This document shows positions 1 to 9,096 of a stretch of DNA of 64,000 bases, in pieces. Numbering within the stretch: the stretch's first letter is position 1; each line of letters begins with the position of its first letter. The stretch comes from Verrucomicrobiota bacterium (GTDB taxonomy: Bacteria; Verrucomicrobiota; Verrucomicrobiia; Limisphaerales; J093). The translations under genes were made by a program, and so were the position numbers. Location: NCBI GenBank assembly GCA_016716505.1, contig JADJWF010000002.1, positions 806,001 through 870,000 on the forward strand, read 5' to 3'. The notes beneath the pieces are model-generated. The model saw only the letters and a list, made by a program, of their open reading frames with translations, had not been told where the DNA came from and made no database searches.

Positions 1-286
1 GCGCCACATTCGTGCTGCACCAGCTCACGTGGTAGGCCTGGGTGTTGTCGGGAAAGAAGTCGTTGTAGTCGGCCGCGTACAATTGCACGGCCACGCCCCA
101 TTGGCGGCAGTTGCTCCCGCAGAGCGCCTTGTCCGCCTTCGCCTTGGCCTGGGACAACGCGGGCAGCAACATGCCGGCGAGGATGGCGATAATCGCCACC
201 ACGACCAGCAGTTCGATGAGAGTGAAACCGTTGCCGGCCACCCTGGTGGCCTGAGACGGGCTCCGAGTGCAGTTGAGCGCTTGCAT
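1..286 (-). CDS. Type II secretion-like pseudopilin, 3' end outside window
   Basis: About 95 residues of a pseudopilin-like secreted or pilus protein are visible; the gene runs off the left edge. The reading starts MQALNCTRSPSQATRVAG and is followed by the prepilin peptidase site GFTLIELLVVVAIIAILAG, with Gly before Phe+1 and Glu+5. The rest of the hydrophobic N-terminal helix and a LLPALSQAKAKA stretch follow. This is the N-terminal methylation motif plus 'LPALxxAKxKA' pattern common in verrucomicrobial and planctomycete pseudopilin families. The ATG at 286 gives a normal short leader. A second member of the family lies at 34796-35671. Because the C-terminal part is missing, I cannot say whether it has the H-X9-DG motif. 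Confidence 0.85.
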   Translation of the reverse strand, partial: MQALNCTRSPSQATRVAGNGFTLIELLVVVAIIAILAGMLLPALSQAKAKADKALCGSNCRQWGVAVQLYAADYNDFFPDNTQAYHVSWCSTNVA

Positions 287-516
287 GGGAATCACAACAA
301 CCTGACGTAAGCCCGTTTTGCTCCGGTGTCCAGCCCGACTTCGCAACGGCCGCCCCGGCGGAAGGTTCGCGGTGACCGTCGCGGCGGGTCGCGCAATCGT
401 GACGGCACGCGAGCGCCACCGTGCCTTGGGCAGCGGTATCTGAACGGCAGGGTAACCCCGCCCAGGCCTCGTGGCGCCGTCCTACCAGCCGGCAACCGCC
501 GCCCGAGCGCGGCGAT

Positions 517-1482
517 TCAGCGCGAGCGGCGAGAGGAAAGGCGCGACCTCCCGAGCGCGAATCCGGCCAGGGCCAGCCCCGTCAACAGCGCGTAATCGGC
601 CGGCTCGGGAACCGCCGCCACGCGAAAGCCAAAATTGTGTGCCTCGTTGGCGGGGCTGATATAGCCCCGGTTGAGACTCTGAAGCACAGGAGCCGCACTG
701 GTCCAGTAGCCGCTACGGAGCACCCGATTTTCTCCCGGCGTGTCGTTACCGCCGTCGAGGGCACTCTCCATCCATTCCAAGACATTGCCCCCCTGCCCCA
801 TGGTGCCATACGGACTCAAGCCGCCCGCCTGATCTACATCAGCGGGACCTTGGTCAGGCGGTTGATTGTACACCGCGCTGCCCGTGGCGGTTCCGGCGGC
901 AATTTCGGCCGGCGGCAGATCACTCCCGGTGGGGTATAACCAATAGCCCGGGCCGCCCGATTTGGCGGGGTCGAAATACGCGGCCTTGTACCATTCGTTT
1001 TCGGAGGGAAGGAAGAAAAAGGCGTCTTTGTGCCGGTACCGGTTCTCGCCGCCCAGCGACCAGGCCTCCGCCGGATCCCAAAGCGCAAAAGTCCCGGTCG
1101 CGTCGAACTGGTAGGCGGGTTGATGGCCCGTGCTGGTGTTGAGCCAATTCACAAAGCGGGCCGCTTCGTACCAGGAAATTCCGGTTGCCGGGCGCGAGGG
1201 GCCGTTGCCTCCGTAGCCGGTCATGTCGTACAACGAAATCCCCAACCCCGCGGCGGCCTTGGCTTCCGCGATCATGAATCGGCTGACTTCCAGTTTACCC
1301 ATCTGGAAACGGTAGGGGACTGCCCCATAGTCCTCGGCCGGGTGCGCCGCGTTACCCGCGTTGCCGATGGTTACGAAGTCCATCGAGAACGATCCAAAAT
1401 TGTAGGTGACCAGTTGCGCCTGCGCTCCAAGGACCAATCCGGCCAAGGCGACGACGGCTAGGACTGCGGCAGGGCGAAACAC
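517..1482 (-). CDS. SUMF1/formylglycine-generating-enzyme-fold protein with PEP-CTERM tail
   Basis: A secreted protein of about 321 residues with the SUMF1/EgtB/PvdO fold. Typical motifs are visible: 'GISWYEAARFVNWLN', 'LPSENEWYKAAYFDP', 'GNVLEWMES', and the closing 'HNFGFRVA'. It ends in a PEP-CTERM sorting signal: VPEP, a hydrophobic helix, then an Arg-rich tail, which in other bacteria directs export and processing by an exosortase/archaeosortase. The segment where true formylglycine-generating enzymes carry their catalytic cysteines has none, so a structural or binding role is more likely than sulfatase activation (inference). I chose the GTG at 1482 because it gives a clean signal peptide (MFRPAAVLAVVALAGLVLG, cut after AQA). 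The open frame continues upstream to 1848, but that part has no recognisable content. No exosortase gene lies in this window. Confidence 0.8.
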   Translation of the reverse strand: MFRPAAVLAVVALAGLVLGAQAQLVTYNFGSFSMDFVTIGNAGNAAHPAEDYGAVPYRFQMGKLEVSRFMIAEAKAAAGLGISLYDMTGYGGNGPSRPATGISWYEAARFVNWLNTSTGHQPAYQFDATGTFALWDPAEAWSLGGENRYRHKDAFFFLPSENEWYKAAYFDPAKSGGPGYWLYPTGSDLPPAEIAAGTATGSAVYNQPPDQGPADVDQAGGLSPYGTMGQGGNVLEWMESALDGGNDTPGENRVLRSGYWTSAAPVLQSLNRGYISPANEAHNFGFRVAAVPEPADYALLTGLALAGFALGRSRLSSRRSR

Positions 1483-2047
1483 GGGTCGCCGTTCGTAAAA
1501 CTGTTGAATTACGTTAGTCAATTTTAAACGCAAGAGAGTCTCGGGCTCCTTGTCAAGCAACCGATTCCGAGGCGATCCCGACCGACTCCACGCTGAACGG
1601 GTCTCCTCGCGGCACGCCGGGTTCAACGCTGCCAGCCCGGGGATGGCGCTTCGGTTCGCCGCGCCCGCCAACTTCATCGGCCTGCCCACCGATTTGGGCA
1701 ACCCAAGGTTCCGACGACTACAGCCCGTGTTTTTCGACTTGTCGGTAGTGTCTGTCCGGCTGGTGCCGGAAAGCGTGTCTGCGACGGCCAAACCGACCCT
1801 CTCAGACGGTCTTCCGAGGATTTCGGGAATCGAATCCGAGCACCTCAAGCTTGGGAGTCAAAAACTTTGACTTGTTCCGTCACAACCGACGTCCGCCTTT
1901 CACTTCCTGTCCGACCTGATCCGCTCGCGATTGGAACAAGAGCGTTCGGTTTTGACGTGCGCTCGATCGGCAAGGTTAAGGTCGGCCCGAGCACCACCTG
2001 CCGTTGATGGTCCGAAACACCTTCCAACGGAAACACCCGCTTGGCTC
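1483..2047. other. Intergenic, no gene recognised
   Basis: About 565 bases between the end of the ABC exporter operon and the SUMF1 protein gene, both on the minus strand. Open frames exist on both strands but none has recognisable protein content. The promoter of the SUMF1 gene should lie at the left end. I see no convincing terminator or RNA gene. Confidence 0.5.
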
Positions 2048-3178
2048 TTACGGGCGGAAAAGCTTCACGGCTGCAAGGTTCGCTGCCAGACCAAACAGGA
2101 CCAGCACCCCGATCGCGCTCCCCGCCGCGGCGAACCCGCCGCCGAAGGTGATCATCTGGTGCAAGGCGTCCAACGCCCACGCCGTGGGGAAAAAGTGGGC
2201 GAGGGTTCGGATGGACTCGGGTACCACCTCGAGCGGCCACCAGCAGCCCCCCAGCGCGGCCATGACCATACTCGCCAGCACGCAGAGCCCGGTCACCTTG
2301 TCCTCTGAGGTGATGACCGACCCAATCAACACTCCCAACGAGGCGGACATCCACGAGTAGATCATCAGCGTGAGGAGAATGCCGGGCAGTTCGGATCCAA
2401 GCTCGACCTTGAACACGAACTGGCCCAGGACCAGGAACACCGCCACCTGCACCGCGCCGAGCAGGACCAGGCCATACACCTTGCCCATGATGAGCGCGCC
2501 GCGACTCAAGGGCTGCATGAGGAATCGCCGCATCAGTCCCGAGCGCCGCTCGCTGGCCACCGCGGCCCCGCCGAACACCAGCAGGTTCAGCATCAGGTAC
2601 ATCACCAGCACGCCGGGCACGGAAAGGGCAAAGCCCACCGGGATCGGCTTCCGACCCGCGAACCGGGCATCCAGCGAAACCGGATTCGGTTTCTGCCGCA
2701 GGCCCTCCAGAGCCGCTTCATCGGGCAACTCCCCGCCGTGCGCGCCGGCGTGCTCGATCAGGTGCGAGTTCAACGCGATCAAAGCGCGGACGAGTCGCAA
2801 CTCCACCAGGGCGGACGCGTCGAGGCCACTCTCCGCGAGCGTGAAGAATCGCACCCGCCCCTGGTCGCCCCGCACCACCCTTTCCGTGAAATCGGCGGGA
2901 ATCTCGATTCCGCGACGCGCTTGGTCGCGGTTGGTCGGATCCAGCACCGTCAGCCCTTGCGCGCCGAGTTCCGCCAGCAACGCCCGGCTGAGATAATCCC
3001 GGTCGCGATTGTCCACGAGCACCCCGGGACGGGGATTCGCGGGATCACCCGGACCGCGATTGGCGAACCCCATGAAATAGACGAACGCCAGCGGGACAAC
3101 CAGCAGCCAGACCAGGGAAAGCCGGTTTCGGAGGAAGAGCCGGAGGTCGTTATGCCCGATGGCAAGGGCCTGTCTCAT
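2048..3178 (-). CDS. ABC-2 type transporter permease (second permease)
   Basis: A 376-residue inner-membrane permease subunit of an ABC-2 exporter. It has one N-terminal membrane segment (about residues 18-35, LVWLLVVPLAFVYFMGF). A large extracytoplasmic domain of about 190 residues follows, then a block of five to six membrane helices beginning at VPGVLVMYLMLNLLVFGG. This is the usual YhhJ/DrrB-like layout. The ATG at 3178 overlaps the stop of the upstream permease in an ATGA arrangement, so the two are probably translationally coupled. It is the last gene of a three-gene operon: ATPase, permease, permease. The substrate cannot be read from sequence; relatives export drugs, polysaccharides or lipid-linked compounds. 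Confidence 0.9.
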   Translation of the reverse strand: MRQALAIGHNDLRLFLRNRLSLVWLLVVPLAFVYFMGFANRGPGDPANPRPGVLVDNRDRDYLSRALLAELGAQGLTVLDPTNRDQARRGIEIPADFTERVVRGDQGRVRFFTLAESGLDASALVELRLVRALIALNSHLIEHAGAHGGELPDEAALEGLRQKPNPVSLDARFAGRKPIPVGFALSVPGVLVMYLMLNLLVFGGAAVASERRSGLMRRFLMQPLSRGALIMGKVYGLVLLGAVQVAVFLVLGQFVFKVELGSELPGILLTLMIYSWMSASLGVLIGSVITSEDKVTGLCVLASMVMAALGGCWWPLEVVPESIRTLAHFFPTAWALDALHQMITFGGGFAAAGSAIGVLVLFGLAANLAAVKLFRP

Positions 3179-4443
3179 GCGCGAACTCCTTGCCGCAGCT
3201 TGCGCCCGAGAAGCCACGCGGCGACCCCGGCGAGCACGAAGCCCAACCCCGCCAGCGAAACCGCGGCCTCGACCCAGGCCGCTTCGTCCCGGAACTGCAA
3301 ACCGCGGATGGCTTCCACGAACCAATTCGGCGGCATCAACGGCGTGAGGTGTTCGCGCATGAACGCCGGCAGCGCCTCGGCCGGGAACGCGCAGCCGCCC
3401 ACCAGCCCCAGGGCCATGGCCGTGACGTTGCCGACCGCGTCGGCACGACGCTCGTTTTGCGCGAAGGCGGCCAACAACATCATGAACCCGGCGGCAAACA
3501 GGGCGTAGCCGATCGCGACCAATCCCATCGCCAGCGGCGCGCGCCAGGCGATGCGGAACACCAGCCCGCCGCCACCCAGGAGAATGACCGACCCGACCAG
3601 CAGAATGACGAGGACCACGACCGCCTTGCCGCCGACGAAGACGCCCACCTTGTGCGGCAGGGTGCAGAACCGTTGGAAGGTGCCGGTCCGGATTTCGCGG
3701 TACACGTCGCGCACCGCCACTTCCGCGAGGAACAACAGAAACATCGCCGCCAGCCCCGGCAGCAGGAAGGCAAACAGATTGAAGCCCGGTCCTCGACCAG
3801 CGGCCGGGGTGGCGCGCGTCTCCTTCTCGTACGTGATCCGGGGCGGATTCAGAAATGCCGCGAGGGCCTCGACCTTCTCGCCCGTCTTCACGATCTGATC
3901 GGCCACGGCGCGGAAATCGGTCCCCCCCGGTCGTTCGAACACAGCGTTCCACGTCGCCAGTTCATCGGCAAAATTGCGCGCCACGGCGTTCAGCCCCGTG
4001 ACCAGCGCGCCCACCAGCTCCTCCATTACGGCCGGGTGGATGGACTGCGCGGGGTTTTTTACCAGCTCGAGCGTAACCGGTCCGGCCGCCGTCAGATAGC
4101 GGCGCGTGAAGCCGGCGGGGATGATGATGGCGGCGCTGAGTTGGTTGGCGGTGAGCCGGGCGAGCGCATTGGAGCGATCCAGGAACACGGGCCGCAGTCG
4201 TTCCGCGGCCCGGCCCTGATTCACGGCGCCGCGCAGAAACCCAGTCACCGGCGAGTCGTCCTCATCCACGATCGCGAACTTGATCGTGCCCAGCCCGCCC
4301 TCGCTGCCACCACCGCCCGCCCCGAAAACCAGCCCCAGCAGCGCCGTGATCACCAGCGGCATCCCGAGATGGATCAGGTAGGCGAGCGGATTGCGCTGCG
4401 CCCGGCGCAGATCCTTGGCCAGGAGGACACCGAGCGACTTCAT
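3175..4443 (-). CDS. ABC-2 type transporter permease (first permease)
   Basis: A 422-residue ABC-2 permease starting MKSLGVLLAKDLRRAQRNP. It has one N-terminal membrane helix (LIHLGMPLVITALLGLVFG), a long periplasmic domain rich in predicted helices, and a C-terminal bundle of about six helices (for example LFAFLLPGLAAMFLLFLAEV and VVVLVILLVGSVILLGGGGL). Its ATG at 4443 overlaps the ATPase stop, and its own stop at 3175 overlaps the next permease start, both as ATGA. With its neighbour it probably forms a heterodimeric membrane channel served by the ATPase encoded just upstream. Two different large extracytoplasmic loops resemble YhhJ/YbhR-type exporters. The substrate is unknown. Confidence 0.9.
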   Translation of the reverse strand: MKSLGVLLAKDLRRAQRNPLAYLIHLGMPLVITALLGLVFGAGGGGSEGGLGTIKFAIVDEDDSPVTGFLRGAVNQGRAAERLRPVFLDRSNALARLTANQLSAAIIIPAGFTRRYLTAAGPVTLELVKNPAQSIHPAVMEELVGALVTGLNAVARNFADELATWNAVFERPGGTDFRAVADQIVKTGEKVEALAAFLNPPRITYEKETRATPAAGRGPGFNLFAFLLPGLAAMFLLFLAEVAVRDVYREIRTGTFQRFCTLPHKVGVFVGGKAVVVLVILLVGSVILLGGGGLVFRIAWRAPLAMGLVAIGYALFAAGFMMLLAAFAQNERRADAVGNVTAMALGLVGGCAFPAEALPAFMREHLTPLMPPNWFVEAIRGLQFRDEAAWVEAAVSLAGLGFVLAGVAAWLLGRKLRQGVRA

Positions 4444-5372
4444 TCGCGCAAGTCGCGGCCGGTGAGCTGGAGGAACACGTCGTTCAAGCTGGGCCGCTTC
4501 ACCGTGACGTTCTCGATGTGGACGGGCAACGCCAGCAGGTCGCGCAGGCAGTCGGCCGGGTCGCGACTTCCGAGGGCGGCCACCGTAAGCTGGCGCTCCG
4601 TCTGTTGGAGCGTGCGGAACCGCTCGCGAAAACCTGGCCACGAGTCGGGTCGCGCGCCCGCCAACTGGCCCTCGGCCACGAACAACCGGTCGCCGCCGAG
4701 CCGTTCCTGAAGCTGCGCCAGGGTGCCCTCGGCCAGCAGCCGGCCGTGGTCAATGATCCCGATGCGCTGGCAAAGTTGTTCTGCTTCCTCCAGATAATGC
4801 GTGGTGTACAGGATGCCCGTCCCGCCGACACACAGGCCGCGAATGAATTCGAGAATGTTGGCACGGGCTTGCGGATCAATGCCCACGGTCGGCTCGTCCA
4901 GCAACAGGAGCCGGGGCCGGTGCATGAGCGCCGCGCCAAGGTTGATCCGGCGCTTCATGCCGCCGGAGTACTTCTTCACTGCGTCCTCCGCCCGATCGGC
5001 AAGCGACAAAGCCGCCAGTAATTCGCCCGCGCGCGCTTTCGCGGTGGACCGGTCCAGGCCCGCCAGGCGGCCCCAAAACTCGAGGTTCTCCCGGCCGCTC
5101 AGTTCCTCGTACAGCGCGATCTCCTGGGGCACCACCCCCATGATCCCCTGCGCGCGTGGTGGGTCGGTCCAGAAGTTCACCCCGTCCACCGTGATGTCCC
5201 CGGCGTCCGGCTTGAGCAACCCGCAGATCATCGAGAGCGTGGTGGTTTTTCCGGCGCCATTGGGCCCCAGCAACCCGTAGATCTCGCCCGGCTCGACGCG
5301 GAAGCTCACACCGTCCACCGCGCGCACGGAGCCGAACGCCCGGGCCAGCCGGTTGACCTCGAGGAGAGGCAT
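4440..5372 (-). CDS. ABC transporter ATP-binding protein (ABC-2 exporter)
   Basis: A 310-residue cytoplasmic ATPase that drives the exporter formed by the two downstream permeases. All motifs are present: Walker A GPNGAGKTT, signature YSGGMKRR, Walker B LLLLDEPTVGIDP, and an H-loop in YTTHYLEEAEQLC. The C-terminal extension of about 80 residues (after 'IIDHGRLLAEGT') is typical of the DrrA/CcmA-like subfamily. The ATG at 5372 was chosen because MPLLEVNRLARAFG matches the usual family N-terminus; the open frame continues upstream without family-like sequence. It is the first gene of the operon, and the stop overlaps the next start by ATGA. The closest functional analogues are multidrug or polysaccharide exporters; specificity is not visible. 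Confidence 0.93.
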   Translation of the reverse strand: MPLLEVNRLARAFGSVRAVDGVSFRVEPGEIYGLLGPNGAGKTTTLSMICGLLKPDAGDITVDGVNFWTDPPRAQGIMGVVPQEIALYEELSGRENLEFWGRLAGLDRSTAKARAGELLAALSLADRAEDAVKKYSGGMKRRINLGAALMHRPRLLLLDEPTVGIDPQARANILEFIRGLCVGGTGILYTTHYLEEAEQLCQRIGIIDHGRLLAEGTLAQLQERLGGDRLFVAEGQLAGARPDSWPGFRERFRTLQQTERQLTVAALGSRDPADCLRDLLALPVHIENVTVKRPSLNDVFLQLTGRDLRE

Positions 5373-5509
5373 GGGGAGGAAGCTGCTCTCGCGACGGTTG
5401 GGTCTCAAGGCGAAAGGAGACTTCGGAGAACACAACCAAATCCAGCCGCCGAGCGCCCACCGGAATTCGCGCCCCGGACGCGAGGATCGCGGTCCGGGTC
5501 GTCGGCACG

Positions 5510-6553
5510 TCAGCGCCAGGGTTCGAGCACCGTCACCCCCACGCCGCGGAATTCGCCCAGGCCCGTCAGCGCTGTGATGGATTCCTCCAGCCCGACGGTT
5601 CGCTGGACAAGCTGACCGGGGTTCAGCCGGCCAGCGCGAATCATCTCGAGCAGGGCCGGGTACGCATGGGCCGCCAGACCGTGACTGCCGAGCAACTCCA
5701 GTTCCCGTGCGATCACCACGTGCATTGGCACCGGCGGGTCGAGGTCCGCTGCCAGCATCAAACCGACCTGCACGTGGCGGCCCCGCTTGCGCAGGCAGAG
5801 CACCGAGTTGCGGCAGGTCGTCCGGCTACCCAACGCATCTAGCGACAGATGCGCTCCACCCGCCGTCAAGTCACGAATCGCGGCCGGCACGTCGCCCTCC
5901 CGCGACGCGTCGAGGCCGGCCCGCGCCCCCAACCGACGGGCGAGGGCGAGCGCCGCGGACTTCACGTCCACCGCCACCACGTTGGCGCCGGCGGCCGTCG
6001 CGATCATCACGGCGGCGAGTCCCACCCCGCCGCAGCCATGTACGGCCACCCATTCCCCGGCAGCCACGCGGCCCTGCTGGACCACGGCGCGGTAGGATGT
6101 CACGAAGCGGCACCCCAGACTCGCGGCCGAGCGGAAATCCAGTTCGTCCGGCAGCCGGACCAGATTGGTGTCCGCGTGCGGCAGAGCCACCCATTCGGCG
6201 AAGGAACCCCAGGCGGTGAAGCCGGGCTGGAAGTAGTCGTCGCAAATCTGCTGCTCGCCGGCGAGGCACTGCGGGCAGCGACCGCAGCCCATTGCGAAGG
6301 GGGTGGTCACGCGATCGCCCACCCGCCAGCGCCGGACCTCGGGGCCGACCGCCGCGATCGTGCCTGCAAGTTCGTGCCCCGGCACGTGGGGTAGCCGGAT
6401 GTCGGGGTCGTGTCCCATCCAGCCGTGCCAGTCGCTGCGGCAGATGCCGGTGGCTTCGACACGAACCACCACCCCGTCCGGCGGCGGAACCGGATCCGGC
6501 AGGGTTCGGACCTGCAGCAGACCGGCGAACTGCTCGTAAAAAATCGCCCTCAT
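5510..6553 (-). CDS. Zinc-dependent alcohol dehydrogenase (MDR family)
   Basis: A 347-residue cytoplasmic zinc-dependent dehydrogenase, the usual length for the family. Catalytic-zinc ligands are seen in GICRSDWHG (Cys38) and PGHELAG. The structural-zinc cluster is CGRCPQCLAGEQQIC with four cysteines. The NAD(P)-binding Rossmann motif is HGCGGVGLAAVMIA, followed by a VDVKSAAL segment whose aspartate suggests NAD preference (inference). It oxidises an alcohol or polyol to the carbonyl; the exact substrate is unknown. It is on the same strand as the ABC exporter, 137 bases upstream of the ATPase start. Joint transcription is possible, but a functional link is not evident. Confidence 0.92.
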   Translation of the reverse strand: MRAIFYEQFAGLLQVRTLPDPVPPPDGVVVRVEATGICRSDWHGWMGHDPDIRLPHVPGHELAGTIAAVGPEVRRWRVGDRVTTPFAMGCGRCPQCLAGEQQICDDYFQPGFTAWGSFAEWVALPHADTNLVRLPDELDFRSAASLGCRFVTSYRAVVQQGRVAAGEWVAVHGCGGVGLAAVMIATAAGANVVAVDVKSAALALARRLGARAGLDASREGDVPAAIRDLTAGGAHLSLDALGSRTTCRNSVLCLRKRGRHVQVGLMLAADLDPPVPMHVVIARELELLGSHGLAAHAYPALLEMIRAGRLNPGQLVQRTVGLEESITALTGLGEFRGVGVTVLEPWR

Positions 6554-6682
6554 GAGGCCGCGCCTCTTTTCGGTGCCGCCTCAGAATTCAACGCACCCAT
6601 CGCATTCCGCCCGAATGACCGGGGCTGGGGTGTCACCCCTGGCCGCCGGTGGGAGAAGATCGTTCCACCCGGATCCGGCCGG

Positions 6683-8920
6683 TCAGGCCGCGGGGGTGTT
6701 GGTGGTTGCAGTTCCCGAGGTGGCGGGTTCGGTCTTGGCCGGCAGCTTCTTCTCGATGCCCATCCGGCCATTCGTCCACTGATAGATGAAGCCGAGGTGG
6801 TTCAGGATCGAGTACGCGATGTAGAGGATGAGCGCCAGGCCGATCAATTTCGGCCACGGACTCTTTTTCTCCGCGAACGGATCCAACAGGTCGCGCGACG
6901 AACCCGCCGGCAGCTTGGCGACAGCCGTGAGCGATTTGCCAAACGGCACGTTCAGTTTGGCCTTGGCGTTCACCGCCCAGCCATTGGCGTCGAGGATCGG
7001 GCCGAGGTTGCGCTTCCGGAGTTTGAGCCAGGCGATAATCATCGAGGGGCCGGAGATGAGCAGGATGACGCCAATCAGCGCGCCGACGATCGCGAGGGGG
7101 CCGAGCTTGACGATTCCCGTGGCGTAGGCCATGAGGGCGGCGAAAAAGGTGCCGATGGCGCCGAAGGCCACGCCGAGCGCAGCCACCGTGCCCACGTCCA
7201 CCTTCTTGGGCGGAGCCGGCGGGGCGGCAGCCGCTTTATCGGCTTGCGCGGTGGCGGCAGCGACCTCGGCCAGCTTCGCCTCCGAGGCGGCTTCCGCGGC
7301 GGCGGCCCGCTTGGCCACCTGCTCTTCGATCATCCGGACAAACTTCTTGTACGGCGCCCAGAAGGCCTGGCGGAGGCTGATGGGATTATCAATGATCTTG
7401 GTGATCGTCGCGTCCCAGTCCCGTCCGTCGCGGTCATAGAAGATGCCGTTGCGGCCGACCATGAGATGATCCGAGTCACCGTCGGTGAAAGCGGCCACGA
7501 TCTGCCGCTTCTCACCCGTGCCCTTGCGCACGAGGTCGCAATAGGCCAGGTAAGCGCCCGCCAATCCCGCCATCGTGGCGTGTTTGGCGGGATCCTCGAC
7601 CGGCAGGGTCAGCGTGCAACTGCGCTGATCAAGATACAGCGTGCCAGCTTGAAAGATCGCCGGTTCCCCGCGGTTGTAGAAGTCGGCGAAGTTGACGAAG
7701 TTGGTGCAGAGCAGGTGCAGATCGCGATGGAAGCGCACCAGTTTGTCCACGGCCGTGATGGCGTTGGCCTTGGCTTCCTCGGCCTTGTCCTTGGCGATCA
7801 AGTCCGCGAGCGTCGCCTTGGCGTCGCTGGCCAGAATCTCCCGTACCCGACCCAAAGTCAGCTTTTCGACCGCCGCCCCGGCTTTGCCAGCGGCCCACGC
7901 TTCGTAAGGGGCCAACTTGGCCTGCAACGCCGCCCAGTCCGCCTCGGTCAGGACGGTCTTGTCGCCCAGCAGCGGTTTGACCGCGTCGTTCAACAACTTG
8001 CCGATGGACGCGGCCCAGGCGGGGTTGACGCCCTCGGTGAGCGGGAGCGGGCGCTGGCCTTCGATCCGCGCCAGGGGTAACGCGGCGATCTCTGCGCTGG
8101 TGATCGTCAGATCCTTGGCGGCAAGGGACAGATACTCCTTCTCCTCCCGGTTCAGCGCCGCCTGCGCCCGCGCATCGAAGGCCGCGAGCCGGCAGCGGGC
8201 GAAGTAGTCGTCCACCTTGCTTTTCACGGCGGCCACTGCGGCCGCTGCCGCCGCCGTCGCGTCCTTGAGTGGCAGGATGGCAGGGTCGGTTTCGGCCTTT
8301 TGCCACCAGTCGGCATACGCCTGCGCCTCGGCGAAGAACTGGTCCACTTTGGCCTGGTCCAAGCCCGGTTTGCCGGAGCGGTCCGGCACGCTGCCAACAC
8401 AGGCAATGATGTCCCGGATCAAAGCCTTGGTGGCGTCGTCCGCCGCGGAGTTCTCGGTAATCACCCCGTCGCCATTGAAGGGCGTGCCGGCGAAGATCTT
8501 CACCGGATCGGTATCGTCGGCACAGATTCCCGTCGCATCCTTCTTCCCGAGGTTGGCGAGGATTTGCCGGGCGGAGTTTAGGATCGCTTCCCCCTCCGCG
8601 GTGGCATCGTTGATGGCCGAAAGCGGCAGGGACTTGGCCCCTTTGAGCAGGTCGTCAGGATTCTTCAGCAGGCTGCCGGCCCACTTGACGGCTGCGATCA
8701 ATTCGGGCGCGCGGATCCGGCCATCCTTGTCGGTGTCAATGAGCGCCAGCGTCCGGGCGTCGAAGTAAAGTCCGGTGGTGGGGCAGGCCAGCGCGACCCA
8801 CAGCTTCTGGTCGAGCTGATCAATGGCCAGCATCTCGGCGCCGGTTTCCAATTTGACCTGGTCAAATCCACCCGCGCGGAAAAAGCGCCAAGCCACTCGG
8901 TGGGGTTCGTGTTGGTTCAT
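6683..8920 (-). CDS. Large EF-hand membrane protein of unknown function
   Basis: A 745-residue protein not recognised as a named family. Residues 62-73 (DTDKDGRIRAPE) form a textbook 12-residue EF-hand loop: Asp at 1, 3 and 5, Gly at 6, Ile at 8, Glu at 12. A degenerate second loop follows around FNGDGVITENSA. The middle is a long, Ala/Lys-rich, mostly helical region. The C-terminal 190 residues have an Ala/Glu-rich coiled stretch and a Pro/Ala linker. Two hydrophobic hairpin segments follow (VAALGVAFGAIGTFFAALMA and LGPLAIVGALIGVILLISG), then one late helix (LIGLALILYIAYSIL). I therefore infer a calcium-responsive membrane-anchored protein with a large cytoplasmic N-terminal domain. The ATG at 8920 (MNQHEPHRVAWRFF) was preferred over the upstream GTG. 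It is divergent from the Gfo/Idh/MocA gene at 9097. Confidence 0.75.
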   Translation of the reverse strand: MNQHEPHRVAWRFFRAGGFDQVKLETGAEMLAIDQLDQKLWVALACPTTGLYFDARTLALIDTDKDGRIRAPELIAAVKWAGSLLKNPDDLLKGAKSLPLSAINDATAEGEAILNSARQILANLGKKDATGICADDTDPVKIFAGTPFNGDGVITENSAADDATKALIRDIIACVGSVPDRSGKPGLDQAKVDQFFAEAQAYADWWQKAETDPAILPLKDATAAAAAAVAAVKSKVDDYFARCRLAAFDARAQAALNREEKEYLSLAAKDLTITSAEIAALPLARIEGQRPLPLTEGVNPAWAASIGKLLNDAVKPLLGDKTVLTEADWAALQAKLAPYEAWAAGKAGAAVEKLTLGRVREILASDAKATLADLIAKDKAEEAKANAITAVDKLVRFHRDLHLLCTNFVNFADFYNRGEPAIFQAGTLYLDQRSCTLTLPVEDPAKHATMAGLAGAYLAYCDLVRKGTGEKRQIVAAFTDGDSDHLMVGRNGIFYDRDGRDWDATITKIIDNPISLRQAFWAPYKKFVRMIEEQVAKRAAAAEAASEAKLAEVAAATAQADKAAAAPPAPPKKVDVGTVAALGVAFGAIGTFFAALMAYATGIVKLGPLAIVGALIGVILLISGPSMIIAWLKLRKRNLGPILDANGWAVNAKAKLNVPFGKSLTAVAKLPAGSSRDLLDPFAEKKSPWPKLIGLALILYIAYSILNHLGFIYQWTNGRMGIEKKLPAKTEPATSGTATTNTPAA

Positions 8921-9096
8921 AGGATGGTTTGGTTTCCTGTGGGCGGCAGGATACGTCGGACCGAAGGCTTGGCAATCCGAGTTTGGAAGGTTACCAGGGG
9001 GGATCGTGCCACACCCAACGCCGGGTGCCCTCTCTTCCGAGTAGGGCACCGCAGCGCGCGCTTGCTTCGCGGCACGGGCCGTCTAGAACCGGGCGC

